DNA from: an uncultured Clostridium sp.
GTDB lineage: Bacteria > Bacillota > Clostridia > TANB77 > CAG-508
Assembly (NCBI GenBank): GCA_930989765.1
Contig: CAKNNA010000002.1
Coordinates: 26,000 to 89,999 of the forward strand
Reading direction: 5' to 3'
Length of the DNA: 64,000 bases
The notes under the pieces were generated by a model. It was not told where the DNA came from and did not search any database. It saw only the letters and a list, made by a program, of their open reading frames with translations. Both the position numbers and the translations under genes were made by a program. Positions 1-10,716 of the stretch are shown piece after piece (position 1 is the stretch's first letter; each line of letters opens with the position of its first letter).

Positions 1-1365
1 CGTTAATATATCCGTTGTACCTAATCCTAAACTTAAATCACAGTTACCAATTATTTCATCAGATATTTTATTAGGATAGCGATTGTCGAGTTGACCGTTT
101 ATTTTGGGTTATTGGTATTAAAGAAAGTCCGGCGACTTCTGACAGTACTAATCTTTTTATTAAAATCAGGTATTTGTCCGTATATTAGCAAACTCATCTA
201 AAAAACAGAAAACATCTATATCACATTTTCCATTTGGTCTTGAATCTGCAAATCTAACTAACTTGATAAAAAGAAATGTATAAAATAAAGAGCTTAAAAA
301 ATCGTAAGCTCCATTCATATCATCTGTTACAACATAGTAAATGCAAGGCTTTTTAGCAGGTAAAGTCAAATCAATATCACTAGCAGAAGTTAATCGTTGT
401 AAATCTTCATTTTGAAATGTCTGCAATCTAGTTCCAAGACCAGTAATAACACTTGCTTTTATAGTATCACTACCACTTGCAAATATATTGTAACTCATTT
501 TAGCAGGATGCTCATTCGGTAATCCTTTGAACATGGCATCTATTTCATTTATATCGCCACCTGCAATTTTTTTATAAATGTTTGTTAAATTATTTTGGTC
601 AACAAGTATTTGTAAAAAATAAAAAAGAAATGCTTTTAGTAAATTTTCTTCAGCTCTTGGCCAAAACTCATCTTTTCCACTTTTCTTTTGAGTATTCGAT
701 ATAATGACATTTGCACTTGTTTGAACATCATTTATATTTTCATTTTCAGCAAGTGGGTTCCATCTATCACTATGTCTCATATCTTTTAAGTTAAATACTT
801 TTACTACATATCCTATATTTCTAAAATAACCTGAAGTAGTCCTATATATTTCTGCTTTTGGATCTGTTACGATGATAGATTTTAGATATTTAGATAGTTC
901 CAATAGATTGGTTAATAGAAAAGCTGTTGTTTTCATACTGCCAGAACTTCCAAATACACATATATTTTTATTAAAGTAAGTATCTAATGGTAATTTTACA
1001 ATATTGCCTTCAAATCTTCCCAATATAATACCAGGAATATCATCTATTGTTAATACCTTTTTCATTTCTTCTAACTTCATCCAATCTGATGTACCATAAG
1101 TTCCATTTTCAGGTTTGAAAATAACGCCTTTATTTTCGTTTTTACCTTTTGAGACAACAAGTAATATGTCTAATATAATTAAAATAGAAATAAGGGCAAT
1201 TGTGAATGAAATAATGGCATATAATTTGTTGCTAAGGAAAATATTTTCATTAAAGCATATATTTAAAATTTCAATATATTTTTTTACATTTGTAATAATA
1301 ACGATATTTAGTATAAAAAACAAAAATAAAAATATATAAAAATATACTTTTTTATTCATATACAA
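1..1365 (-). CDS. VirD4/TraG-type coupling protein, C-terminus beyond window; three +1 shifts at in-frame CGG (178-180, 129-131, 95-97)
   Basis: Walker A-like FGSSGSMKTTAF, FCFLDEFANI; reading resumes as GQIPDFNKKISTVRSR-GLSLIPITQNK-GQLDNRYPNKISDEIIGNCDLSLGLGTTDILT when the C of each CGG is skipped. Confidence 0.85.
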
Positions 1366-2269
1366 ATTTCTCTTTATCTATATAATTTTCCAAATCAACA
1401 ACAAAATAATTGCAATTCGGAAGTTCTTTAACTAACATTTCTTTTATTTCATAATTGCAAAAAATATCAGCATTTTTATTCTTGTTTTCTTTTAAGAAAG
1501 ATTTGATTCTATTTATTTTTTCAGTATCAAAAAAATAAAAGGTAGAAATATATCTGTTTTTATAGTCAGTGTATTCACAAAAACTATATTCTGATAAATA
1601 TATATCATTCCTTTTATATTTTGCTTTTATAATATTATACCAATCAATATTATGCAAGTATTTTAATTTTTCTCTATTTTCTTCAGTATCTTTAACAATT
1701 AATAACTGATTCATTCCAAATGTAAATTGATTTATTTTTATTCTATTCTCATCATTAGTTAAAATTATTATATTTTTATATGTTTTTTCTTTTTGTAAAT
1801 CGTATATAAGCAATCTTAAATATTTGTCATTGTGTTCTTCTGTAAGGTGATATGTAAGGTATTCCATTCCATTTATCTCTAATACACCAATAAACTTTCT
1901 TGATGTAATTGTAAATTCTTCTTTATTTTTCATGGAAAATGAAGGTATAAATTTTACATTAGCACAGTTGTAATAAAAAGCTGCCATTTTACTAATATAT
2001 AGTAGTCTAGGCAAGTATTTTACATTTCGATTTAATTTGTTATATTCAAATTTAAATAGTCCAGCAAATTCAATCCCTAATTCATCCAATACAAGATGAT
2101 GTGATTTTGTTCTTTTCAAATATCTTTTAGCCACCAAATTACTAATTCTTTTTTTATAATATTTCTGTGTATTAAAAAAATATTTTGAATCTTTTACATC
2201 CAAATATTGATACTTTGATATAAATTCTAATAAAGAAATTTCTTCTGGTCCATTTGGAAAATTGCTCAA
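1352..2269 (-). CDS. replication-relaxation-like protein of a conjugative element
   Basis: N-terminal winged-helix-like pattern (LLEFISKYQYLDVKDSKYFF...RISNLVAKRYLKR), position beside coupling protein. Confidence 0.5.
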   Translation of the reverse strand: MSNFPNGPEEISLLEFISKYQYLDVKDSKYFFNTQKYYKKRISNLVAKRYLKRTKSHHLVLDELGIEFAGLFKFEYNKLNRNVKYLPRLLYISKMAAFYYNCANVKFIPSFSMKNKEEFTITSRKFIGVLEINGMEYLTYHLTEEHNDKYLRLLIYDLQKEKTYKNIIILTNDENRIKINQFTFGMNQLLIVKDTEENREKLKYLHNIDWYNIIKAKYKRNDIYLSEYSFCEYTDYKNRYISTFYFFDTEKINRIKSFLKENKNKNADIFCNYEIKEMLVKELPNCNYFVVDLENYIDKEKFVYE

Positions 2270-2471
2270 AAAAAATCACCTCCTAATAAAACATTTAATA
2301 ATTCTATGAGTTGAACTTGAAGGGAAGTGATGCGACAGCTTCGCTCTCACATCCTTACCACCACCAAACCAAATAGGGATTACAATTTATGAAAGTATTG
2401 ATTTTAAAAGATTTTTTAATTTTTTTGATGTCGCAAAAAATCAAAAAATTTTTTTACCCAAAACCCTACTT

Positions 2472-3059
2472 TTAGAACTCTACTTTTTTCAAAAATTGCT
2501 CCATTTTTTTACCATCCAATACATAAATAATTGTGTGTGGAATTTCAGAAAATTCTCCTTTGGCACAATAAAACATTTTCGACATATTATCATCTTGTAT
2601 AACTCCACTTATTATTAAAGCATCTGCAATTGGTTTTACATATTTATTATCAATGTCCCAACCTTGTATGTTATCACATACTTTGATATATATAAAAACT
2701 TCATTAGAAAATAGTCCTTTATATTGCTTGGTTATTTCTGCAACATTAAGCAATATTCTCTTATAAGTGTGTGTCTTTAAATTCTTGAAACTTGGCAATG
2801 TTTCAGGTACATATATTTTCAACACATCATCTTTTAAATCCGTTTTGTAATTATCATCAACACTTTTAATTTTTTCATATTCAAATTCAACATTTTTATT
2901 ATATTCTTTTACCTCCGACAAGAGATTATATCTTGCCTTTTCAAAATTCAATAAAAAACTTTCAATTTGTAGGTCTGTTAAACTATTACTATTTAAAGTA
3001 TTTTCTATCTGTTTATTTAAAATCTTTAATTGTTTATTTATTCTTTCATTTATAATCAT
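2472..3059 (-). CDS. RusA-like/DUF6100-like protein
   Basis: WDIDNKYVKPIADALIISGVIQDDN resembles RusA-type D-N-K-DAL-DD motif. Confidence 0.45.
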   Translation of the reverse strand: MIINERINKQLKILNKQIENTLNSNSLTDLQIESFLLNFEKARYNLLSEVKEYNKNVEFEYEKIKSVDDNYKTDLKDDVLKIYVPETLPSFKNLKTHTYKRILLNVAEITKQYKGLFSNEVFIYIKVCDNIQGWDIDNKYVKPIADALIISGVIQDDNMSKMFYCAKGEFSEIPHTIIYVLDGKKMEQFLKKVEF

Positions 3060-3115
3060 AAAAAAGTCCTTTCATTAGTAGTATTGAAGGGCAAAAAAAT
3101 AAGGAAGCAAACACA

Positions 3116-3388
3116 TTATTCTTCAGATTCTAAAAATTCTTCATATGCTTCAAATATAGCATCCGTTAAATCTTTTCTAATTTTACGATTTAGTGGGTGG
3201 GCAGTATCTCTAAAATTTCTATCACCATTTAAAACTCTTCTTGAAGGCATAGAAATAAATTTTCTACCATCTTTTTCTATAAGTGTAATTCCTCTAATCA
3301 TAAATTGTTTGTCTAAAATAACATTAGCATAGGCCAATACTGGACCTCTTTGTTTTGCTTTATAAATTTTAACATTTGTAATTTCCAT
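3116..3388 (-). CDS. SpoVG family protein
   Basis: MEITNVKIYKAKQRGPVLAYANVILDKQFMIRGITLIEKDGRKFISMPSRR. Confidence 0.85.
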   Translation of the reverse strand: MEITNVKIYKAKQRGPVLAYANVILDKQFMIRGITLIEKDGRKFISMPSRRVLNGDRNFRDTAHPLNRKIRKDLTDAIFEAYEEFLESEE

Positions 3389-3449
3389 AATTTTAATCCT
3401 CCTATAAATTTATTTTGAAGGGCAATTTATAAGAAGTTACTAACTAAAT

Positions 3450-6032
3450 TTATTTACCCGTTCTAGGCAATGTCTTTGGCTTTTCTGGTTCAGGTATTCT
3501 AATTATTGTATGGAACTCATCTTCATCATCTAATTTTACATCTAAATAATCAGCAGTAATATATGTATGATTTTCAATTATTTGATTATTTTGTAAATCG
3601 TCATTTGCTGTAACTATTATTTTTGTACCTTCATTTTTGAATCCTTTTTCAACTGGATTTTCAAATACAAATCTAACTTCTGTTACATATTCGTTTTCAG
3701 CTAATTCTAATGTATTGCTATCTAATAGTATTTCAGAACTTTCATTTGTATTGCATGTTTTAATTGTTTTCCAATTTGAATTGTTATTTGTTATATATTG
3801 TACTTTATATGTATTGTCTTTGTTAAATGTACCTGTTGTAATACTTTTTGCTCTAACTTCTGATGGAAGAATATCTCCCCAAATAAAATTAGTTACAGTA
3901 TCATTTGATTTATTTTGAATATCAAAATTATATGTAATATCTTTTCCTGGCTCAGTTTCTACAGTTCCAGTCTTTTCAACATCTACAATTAAATTTACAA
4001 CATCATTTTCAATATCTAATACAACAGTTTGTCCTTTTTGTGTAATTTCAAAATCAAATCTATTATTTTCTGGGAATATATAATAATCATTTTTTGAGGT
4101 TTCAACTGCATACCATTTTCCAATAGGTAAATATTTTAATTCTCCATAACCATTTTGAATATTTATTGTTCCAAACTTTTCATCTGTTTCAGCATTAAAT
4201 ATGTCAAATGTTATGTTTGAAAGTTTATCTCCAGCTTTATCTCCTGTATATTGATTATCTTCAGCAGCTGTTTTATTTATTTCTACTTTGTTTTCATAAA
4301 CTGTTGTAGGTGTACAGTCTTTATCTTCAACAGTAACTCCGATATATGTACCACCAACTACTACACAATTTTTGAAAGTAGAATTTACTTCTAGTCCTTC
4401 AATTACTTTAGCTGCAACTGTTATGTCTTTTGTGCTTTTAAAGTTAGATTTAACACTGTCAAAAACAAGTGCAAATTTAGTTATATATTCATCTTCATCA
4501 AGTTTCTCTTTTGTAAAATCTATTGTATTATCTTTTGTTGTACTTAAATTAGTTGCTATTGTTTTTGTATTTTCTTTATTTGTTGTATATGTTACTTTGT
4601 ATTTTAAATCTTCGTTATATGTTCCTGTTGTAATACTTTGTAAACGAACTTCACTAGGTAAACTATCTTCAATTCTAAAGTCTTCAAGTCTTACAGAAGA
4701 TGCATTATGAACATTTGAAATTTGATAATTTATAACTTCATTTCCTTGTCCTTGAGTGTCTCCATCTTTTTCAACTTCTGTTTCTAATGTTACATTATCA
4801 TTTTCTATTTTAATTATTACTTTTTGTCCATCATAAGTAAGTTCAAATTCATATTCTGCTCCTTCTTTACCTATTTGATAGTAGTCAGAAGCTTTGAGTT
4901 CAGTCAATCTATATTTTCCAAGTTTTAATTCTGCTATAACTTTTCCTAATTCATTTGTATAGAATTGTTTTTTATAAGTTTCAACTCCATCAATTCTTTC
5001 AATTTCAATAAGTGTATTTTCAAGTCCACTTCCTGCTGGTAATCCACTATATTCATTGTCGTTTTTAGAAACTTTATCTACTTCTATTTCTCCTGTTGGC
5101 TCTGTATATATCATTTTTGCATTTGTAGTTGTAAATACAAATGGATCTGATACAGTTGCATAGTCTTGCCATTCAGGATTTGGAGATTTACAATAAAAAA
5201 CAGGGAAAGTTTCTACATTTCCTGTTGCTGTAATATCTATTGAAACATCTTTTGTTATATTTTTTCTAGGTACAATGACCTTAAATTGTTCACCTTTTGC
5301 GAACTCACTTTTCTCATTATTGTTCATATCTGTTAATTTACTTCCTGCAGGTGCTTGCTCTCCATTCATATATATACGAATATCTTTTGAATTTATTGGA
5401 GAATCTACTTTAAATATTTGTGAAATATATGTGCTATCTTTATCATCAACACTTGCGTTTTTAATAGTACTAATATTTAATACAGGATCAATTCTTGTTT
5501 CTGTACCATTTCTACCATAATCAACTAATTCCTTAATTTTAGCAACAATTCGATTACCAATTTCATCTGCTCCTTGATAATTATTTACATCTCCGCCATC
5601 TAGCACACGATATACTGCTTGTTTTGTTGCAAAGAATGCATCTTTTGGATCATCAAATCCTAAATTGCCACCATAAGGATATCCTTTTAATAAAACTCTA
5701 TAAACTGCTGGGTTGCTCATTGCTTCTTCTATAGTTACATCATAAGATAGTGTATCATCTACACCAGGTTTATCTTTATTAAGACAATATGCAGGACGGA
5801 AAACACCATTGTCATAATATCCTACATAATGAGTAATAATATAAGAATAAACACCATTTCCAAAATTATATTTTACATGCCTTGCACATTCTCCTAATTC
5901 TACTATTTCTACTTTATCTCCAATGTTTGCAGCCTGTACCTGTGAAAATATTGGAAATATAGTTGTACATAACATGGTGATTAAAGAGAATATACAAAAA
6001 ACTTTTTTTAATAGTTTATTTTTCATAAACAA
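3450..6032 (-). CDS. thioester/SpaA-like surface adhesin with terminal LPRTGK
   Basis: signal peptide, Cys (YCLNKDKPG) and TKQAVYRVLDGG (TQXA-like), repeated Cna-B/SpaA-like and DUF11-like modules, C-terminal LPRTGK-stop. Confidence 0.8.
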   Translation of the reverse strand: MFMKNKLLKKVFCIFSLITMLCTTIFPIFSQVQAANIGDKVEIVELGECARHVKYNFGNGVYSYIITHYVGYYDNGVFRPAYCLNKDKPGVDDTLSYDVTIEEAMSNPAVYRVLLKGYPYGGNLGFDDPKDAFFATKQAVYRVLDGGDVNNYQGADEIGNRIVAKIKELVDYGRNGTETRIDPVLNISTIKNASVDDKDSTYISQIFKVDSPINSKDIRIYMNGEQAPAGSKLTDMNNNEKSEFAKGEQFKVIVPRKNITKDVSIDITATGNVETFPVFYCKSPNPEWQDYATVSDPFVFTTTNAKMIYTEPTGEIEVDKVSKNDNEYSGLPAGSGLENTLIEIERIDGVETYKKQFYTNELGKVIAELKLGKYRLTELKASDYYQIGKEGAEYEFELTYDGQKVIIKIENDNVTLETEVEKDGDTQGQGNEVINYQISNVHNASSVRLEDFRIEDSLPSEVRLQSITTGTYNEDLKYKVTYTTNKENTKTIATNLSTTKDNTIDFTKEKLDEDEYITKFALVFDSVKSNFKSTKDITVAAKVIEGLEVNSTFKNCVVVGGTYIGVTVEDKDCTPTTVYENKVEINKTAAEDNQYTGDKAGDKLSNITFDIFNAETDEKFGTINIQNGYGELKYLPIGKWYAVETSKNDYYIFPENNRFDFEITQKGQTVVLDIENDVVNLIVDVEKTGTVETEPGKDITYNFDIQNKSNDTVTNFIWGDILPSEVRAKSITTGTFNKDNTYKVQYITNNNSNWKTIKTCNTNESSEILLDSNTLELAENEYVTEVRFVFENPVEKGFKNEGTKIIVTANDDLQNNQIIENHTYITADYLDVKLDDEDEFHTIIRIPEPEKPKTLPRTGK

Positions 6033-6060
6033 TACCTTCTTTCCTTTTAAATTTTAATAC

Positions 6061-6093
6061 AAAAAAATAGGCTCTTTAAAACCTATTTTTATA
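6061..6093 (-). terminator. hairpin terminator upstream of adhesin / after 6101 gene
   Basis: aaaaaaataggctctttaaaacctattttt. Confidence 0.55.
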
Positions 6094-6100
6094 ATTATAT

Positions 6101-6835
6101 TTAATTTCCAGCCCAGTCTATGTAATACTTAAATTTTTCTTGATTACCTTCAACAAATTTTTCTACATAATAATAAATCGTTCCAAAACTTACTTTGCCA
6201 ACAGCAATTTTAATCTCCTCTGTTCTATATGGGTAAAAAACCTGGCCTCTTTTTTCGTAGACATATTTGAGATTTGGTTTTATCTTCATAATATCGTTTA
6301 GATAACTTTCTATCTCATCATCATATTCTTCCTGTGTTATTCTATCTATAGTTTGTGTAGGTTTTTTACTATCAGTATTTGTAGAAGTAGTTGGTGGATT
6401 ACTTGCTGGTGGGGTGGTAGGTTTACTTTCATTACTATTTCCATTTGCTGTAGGTGTTGTGTAACTGGTATTTTCTTTTGTATCTGTACTTTTATTTTCT
6501 TCTGTTTTTCCTTTTTCAGATTGTATCTTATCATTTTTATTTTGGTTGTTTTTTTCTGTATTTTCTTTAGTTTCCATATTGTTTCTCAATGTTTCTGATT
6601 TTTCATCTATTGTGTTTTCTTGAATAACATTTTCCACCTGATTATATGGAATCTCATTTTCTTCAGGCTTAATTTCAGCAATAGTATTAGTTTCCTTTAT
6701 ATTGTTTTGTTCCATTACATCAGAAAGTGTTTCTATATCAGAAATTTTTTTCTTATTTCCAATATAGCTTATTAATAATAATACACTTATTACTAAAACT
6801 AATAATCCAATAATAATAAATATTTTTTTCTTCAT
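6101..6835 (-). CDS. membrane-anchored hypothetical protein with N/T/K/E-rich linker
   Basis: N-terminal TM helix, low-complexity linker, folded C-terminal region; long ORF in collinear operon. Confidence 0.6.
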   Translation of the reverse strand: MKKKIFIIIGLLVLVISVLLLISYIGNKKKISDIETLSDVMEQNNIKETNTIAEIKPEENEIPYNQVENVIQENTIDEKSETLRNNMETKENTEKNNQNKNDKIQSEKGKTEENKSTDTKENTSYTTPTANGNSNESKPTTPPASNPPTTSTNTDSKKPTQTIDRITQEEYDDEIESYLNDIMKIKPNLKYVYEKRGQVFYPYRTEEIKIAVGKVSFGTIYYYVEKFVEGNQEKFKYYIDWAGN

Positions 6836-6901
6836 AAAACATCACCTCTTTTTTAGGGTAACATTTTTTTGTACAAAAAGGAATGTTGAAGAGAAAAAAT
6901 T

Positions 6902-7573
6902 TTAAAGTACCTCTAACGCTTGAACACAAAGCCTTTGAGTTGGTTGATTTCTTACACAAGTTATAATTGTTATTCTATTATCTTCTGTTTTTTCCAACAT
7001 AGACCAATCTGTTTCTTCTATTTGTTTAATTGTTGTTATTGTATATTCTTTATTTCCAAGACAAGAAGAATATTTTATGATATCTCCTTCTTTGACATTT
7101 TTCAAATTAGCTAAAAATCTAGAAGTGTTATGTCCCGCTAAACAAACATTACCTTGCAAAATATTGCTATGTTCGAAAAGACCAATTCCTTGTGCTAATG
7201 ATTCCTGAGTTGTCCCTTCTATTACAATATCTTTAAAATTAATAGATGGTATTTCTAATGTTGCAATAGCATTAAGTGTTTTTGTACTATCTGATTCTGA
7301 TTCGACAGGAGTTCCTGCTATTTTTTGATAGTTTTCAGTTGTATATTCTGTAACAATATCTTGTCTATTGTCATTATTATATATGTTATAAATATTATTT
7401 ATATTGTCTTGTATATGCTTATGTTGTATGTATTTATATGCACAAAATATACCTGTAAACAATACAATTAGACATAATAGAATAATAAGTGAAATCTTTA
7501 TAATTTTTTTTGTCTTGTCTTTCAAAAAAATTTCCTCCTTTCTTTTAAATTTAAAATAAATCCTCCTTTCCAA
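6902..7573 (-). CDS. sortase
   Basis: TLEIPSINFKDIVIEG, CLAGHNT, TIITCVRN...QRLCVQA sortase His/Cys/Arg motifs. Confidence 0.85.
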   Translation of the reverse strand: MERRIYFKFKRKEEIFLKDKTKKIIKISLIILLCLIVLFTGIFCAYKYIQHKHIQDNINNIYNIYNNDNRQDIVTEYTTENYQKIAGTPVESESDSTKTLNAIATLEIPSINFKDIVIEGTTQESLAQGIGLFEHSNILQGNVCLAGHNTSRFLANLKNVKEGDIIKYSSCLGNKEYTITTIKQIEETDWSMLEKTEDNRITIITCVRNQPTQRLCVQALEVL

Positions 7574-7584
7574 AATAAAAAGAC

Positions 7585-7959
7585 TTAGATATTTTCTAGT
7601 CTTATCATCTCTTTTATATATTTTGAAACTTTGGAAAATGGATTAGGATTTGTAATTCTATTACAAACATCCTCCAAGTCAAAAGGATCAAAAATTATGT
7701 CATAAATACCAAGCATAAGTGCATCTTTTAATTCCTTTACTTTTTCATTTTCCAAAATAAGAATAACTTGTATATTTTTTTCTCGGACTTTAAACATAAA
7801 GTCTTTGAAATTATATTTATTAGGTTGAATTGTAGCAATTAGAGTAGTTGCATCTTTTTCTTCCAATACATAGTCTGGATAATATACAATTCTACTATCA
7901 TCTATTTTTTTACTTAAATCTCTATCTAATTGCTCATTATCTGTAAAAATTAATACCAT
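7585..7959 (-). CDS. receiver-like hypothetical protein
   Basis: ORF with receiver/CpaE-like alternating pattern; in operon. Confidence 0.4.
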   Translation of the reverse strand: MVLIFTDNEQLDRDLSKKIDDSRIVYYPDYVLEEKDATTLIATIQPNKYNFKDFMFKVREKNIQVILILENEKVKELKDALMLGIYDIIFDPFDLEDVCNRITNPNPFSKVSKYIKEMIRLENI

Positions 7960-7977
7960 TTTTTTAGTTTCCTCCTT

Positions 7978-9192
7978 TTATTCAAAATAGTCTTCAGGAT
8001 TTGCAAAATTTCCATTGATACGAACTTCAAAATGTGCATGAGGTCCTGTCGAATATCCAGTACTTCCAACTTTAAGAATTGGCTCTCCTTGTTTTACAAC
8101 TTGATTTGTCTTGACAAGTATTTCCGAACCATGTGCATATAAAGTAACTATGCCATTACCGGTGATCTATCATTACCATATTGCCATAAGCATTATTATA
8201 AACGGCTTTAATTACTGTTCCATCTGCCATAGCAACAAAATTTGCACCTACTGGCGCACCAACATCTGTACCACTATGCAATTTATATACACCGAGTTAT
8301 AGGATGTGTTCTCATACCAAAATGAGAGGTAATATTTGTATATCCAGGTATTGGCCATGTAAACATACCAGTTGGAACTAGACCTGAGCCATCACTAATG
8401 ATAATTGAATTAGATGAATTTCCTTGTAGCCAAGCTGTACTTTCTTCACCTTCATAATAACCATTAGCTGCTTGAATAATTACTTGAATATCAGTATCAA
8501 GGTCATCTTCTCTTATCCTTAATTTATTCTTTAAGTATGTTCTTAATCTTTCGTATTTTTCCCCAATTAATTCTTCATTTGTAAATACTTTTCCTGTTGT
8601 TTTAGTATCTCCATTTTCTATTGTTTTGGATTCGTAATTATATTTATAATGTCCGTATTATTGAATCACTTTCTACAAGTATATAATGTGTTTCTTCTCT
8701 TTTAGTAGTAGTTTCTTTTCCATCCTTGTCTTTAGTAGTAGTTTCTATTATTACAGTATCTTTTTCATATTTAAAAGTACTTTCAAAATTACTTGCTACT
8801 TGGTTTAACAAATCTTTGTTAATATCCTTATTATCTGTCATATTATGAAATGCCATTATTGCGTAAAGATGAGACCATTCTATTAACTTATCATTTTCTC
8901 TGTTATCCACATCTAGTAAGTTATTTGTGGATTCAGTTCCAATATAATTATGGCAAGTGTTTAAATATTCTGATTTTTCTATACATAAATTTCTAATTTC
9001 TGCTTGCTCTGGTGGTAGGTCAGAACTATCTGTTTGAACTTCTTGTACAAAGATTGCATCTATAATCGTACAAATTGCAAAAAACAAAAGACCAATAATA
9101 AGTATAAAAGGTAGAAAAGGCTTAATAACTTTAAAAGCGACTTTTTTTATTTTATTTTTCGCTTTATTTTTAACTTTGTTCTTTATGCTCAT
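7978..9192 (-). CDS. conjugation-associated M23 peptidase (lysozyme/peptidase-like), three +1 shifts at CGG (8653-8655, 8292-8294, 8159-8161)
   Basis: Reconstruction [15 protein letters not shown]...[70 protein letters not shown]...[24 protein letters not shown]. Confidence 0.85.
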
Positions 9193-10668
9193 TACTATCA
9201 CCACCATATTTTTGGTTTTCTGCCTTGTCATTTGCTAATTTATTAACATATTCTGTGTTTTGAAAATTATTTTTTCTTTTTATATTATTTCTATGACTAT
9301 AACTATCAAAATTTCCTTCAGCCATTTTTGCACCAACCCCAAGATATGCAGTTGTTGCCTTAGCACCACCTTTAACAATATTTGTAGCGACAGATTTAGG
9401 ACTGATTTTATTTCCATTGCTTAAACTATTTTTACTTTCTCCGTTTGACTTAGGAATACTAACTGTATTTTTTTCTTTTGAAATGACATCTCTAATAGGA
9501 TTTACATTACCATTGTAATCTTTTTCTGCACTCAAATTCATAGTAGGATTTACTATTGCTTTTGCTCTTGATACAAGACCTTGTAAACCACTACCAGAAT
9601 TGTTGCCATTTGTGTTGCCATTATTATTTTCTGTTGAAGGTGTTTTAAATTGTTCTTTTATAGCTGCTAAACCAAAACCAGCCATTGCTCCCATACCTAT
9701 TACACGATTTGTCATTTGTTCATTATCAACACCTGCAATTCTTGAAGTTAAATTTTGTAAGCAATTTTGTAAAGCATCTGCTAAAGGTAATATCATCATT
9801 GCCCAAATTAAAGAAACTGCCCATCCTCCACCACTTGGAAGAAATGCAAGGTAGATAAGGAATAAAAAGCAGTATATAAATTGCATAAATATATTCATTA
9901 TAATTTGACCACCCCATACTGCAGCTGCTGTAACATTTTTATTTATTATCCATAAAGCTGCTGCTATTGGTGTAAAAATTGTAAATATAATAATTGTAAA
10001 TTGTCTTACAATAAACTTTATATTTAACTTAACAAACAAATATATAAACATTGCTATTACTAATGCAGTTGTTATAGCATTTCCTGTTTTTATACTTGTG
10101 AGCATACTATCACCAAGAGATGCGTCTAATGTGCCAGTATTTGCAGCAGTTACAAGTAAATATACTAAACTATTATTTATATATAGCAAAAATTTAATAA
10201 ATAATGGGGCAAGAGCTATTGCAACTCCACCAAAACATAATCTCATTAAACTTTCTTTAGCTTCATTTTTCTTTGCTGTATTAGTACCAGCATTCATAAT
10301 TTTATATGACAGAATAAAAACAGCAATTAAAATTAAAGTTCCAGAAATTATTGCAAAAACTTTGTACCAATTCATCGTTTTATTCCACAATTCACTAGTA
10401 AAAGGGGATAAATTATCACTATTTTGTTTGTTATTGAAAATCAGTTCATCATAGTCTTTAAATCCTACATTTGCATCTTCTCCAGTTGTGAAATCAAAAA
10501 CTGTTTGTGCAATACCACCGTATACATTCTGCAATTATTTTTTCAAAAAGGCTACCGATCTTCTTGCTTTACTTGTTCTTTGAAATCCACATCTTCTGCA
10601 AAACAAAACGGAGATAATAAAAAGATTAGAGTAATTACTATTACAAAACTTTTTATTACTTTTTTCAA
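9170..10668 (-). CDS. VirB6/TrbL-like conjugal membrane protein, two +1 shifts at CGG (10555-10557, 10518-10520)
   Basis: TTG start after ggaggcaataat; signal peptide then EDVDFKEQVKQED-GSLFEKIIAECI-GGIAQTVFDFTTGED; multiple TM helices. Confidence 0.8.
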
Positions 10669-10716
10669 ATTATTGCCTCCTACTTTAAATAATAGGGCAG
10701 TAGGAAACACTATATT

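Noticed and set aside
1-100. ccg at 12-14 (minus CGG) as another shift site in TraG
   Set aside because: Out of frame in the reconstructed reading (ACA ACG GAT = TTD), so not an in-frame CGG.
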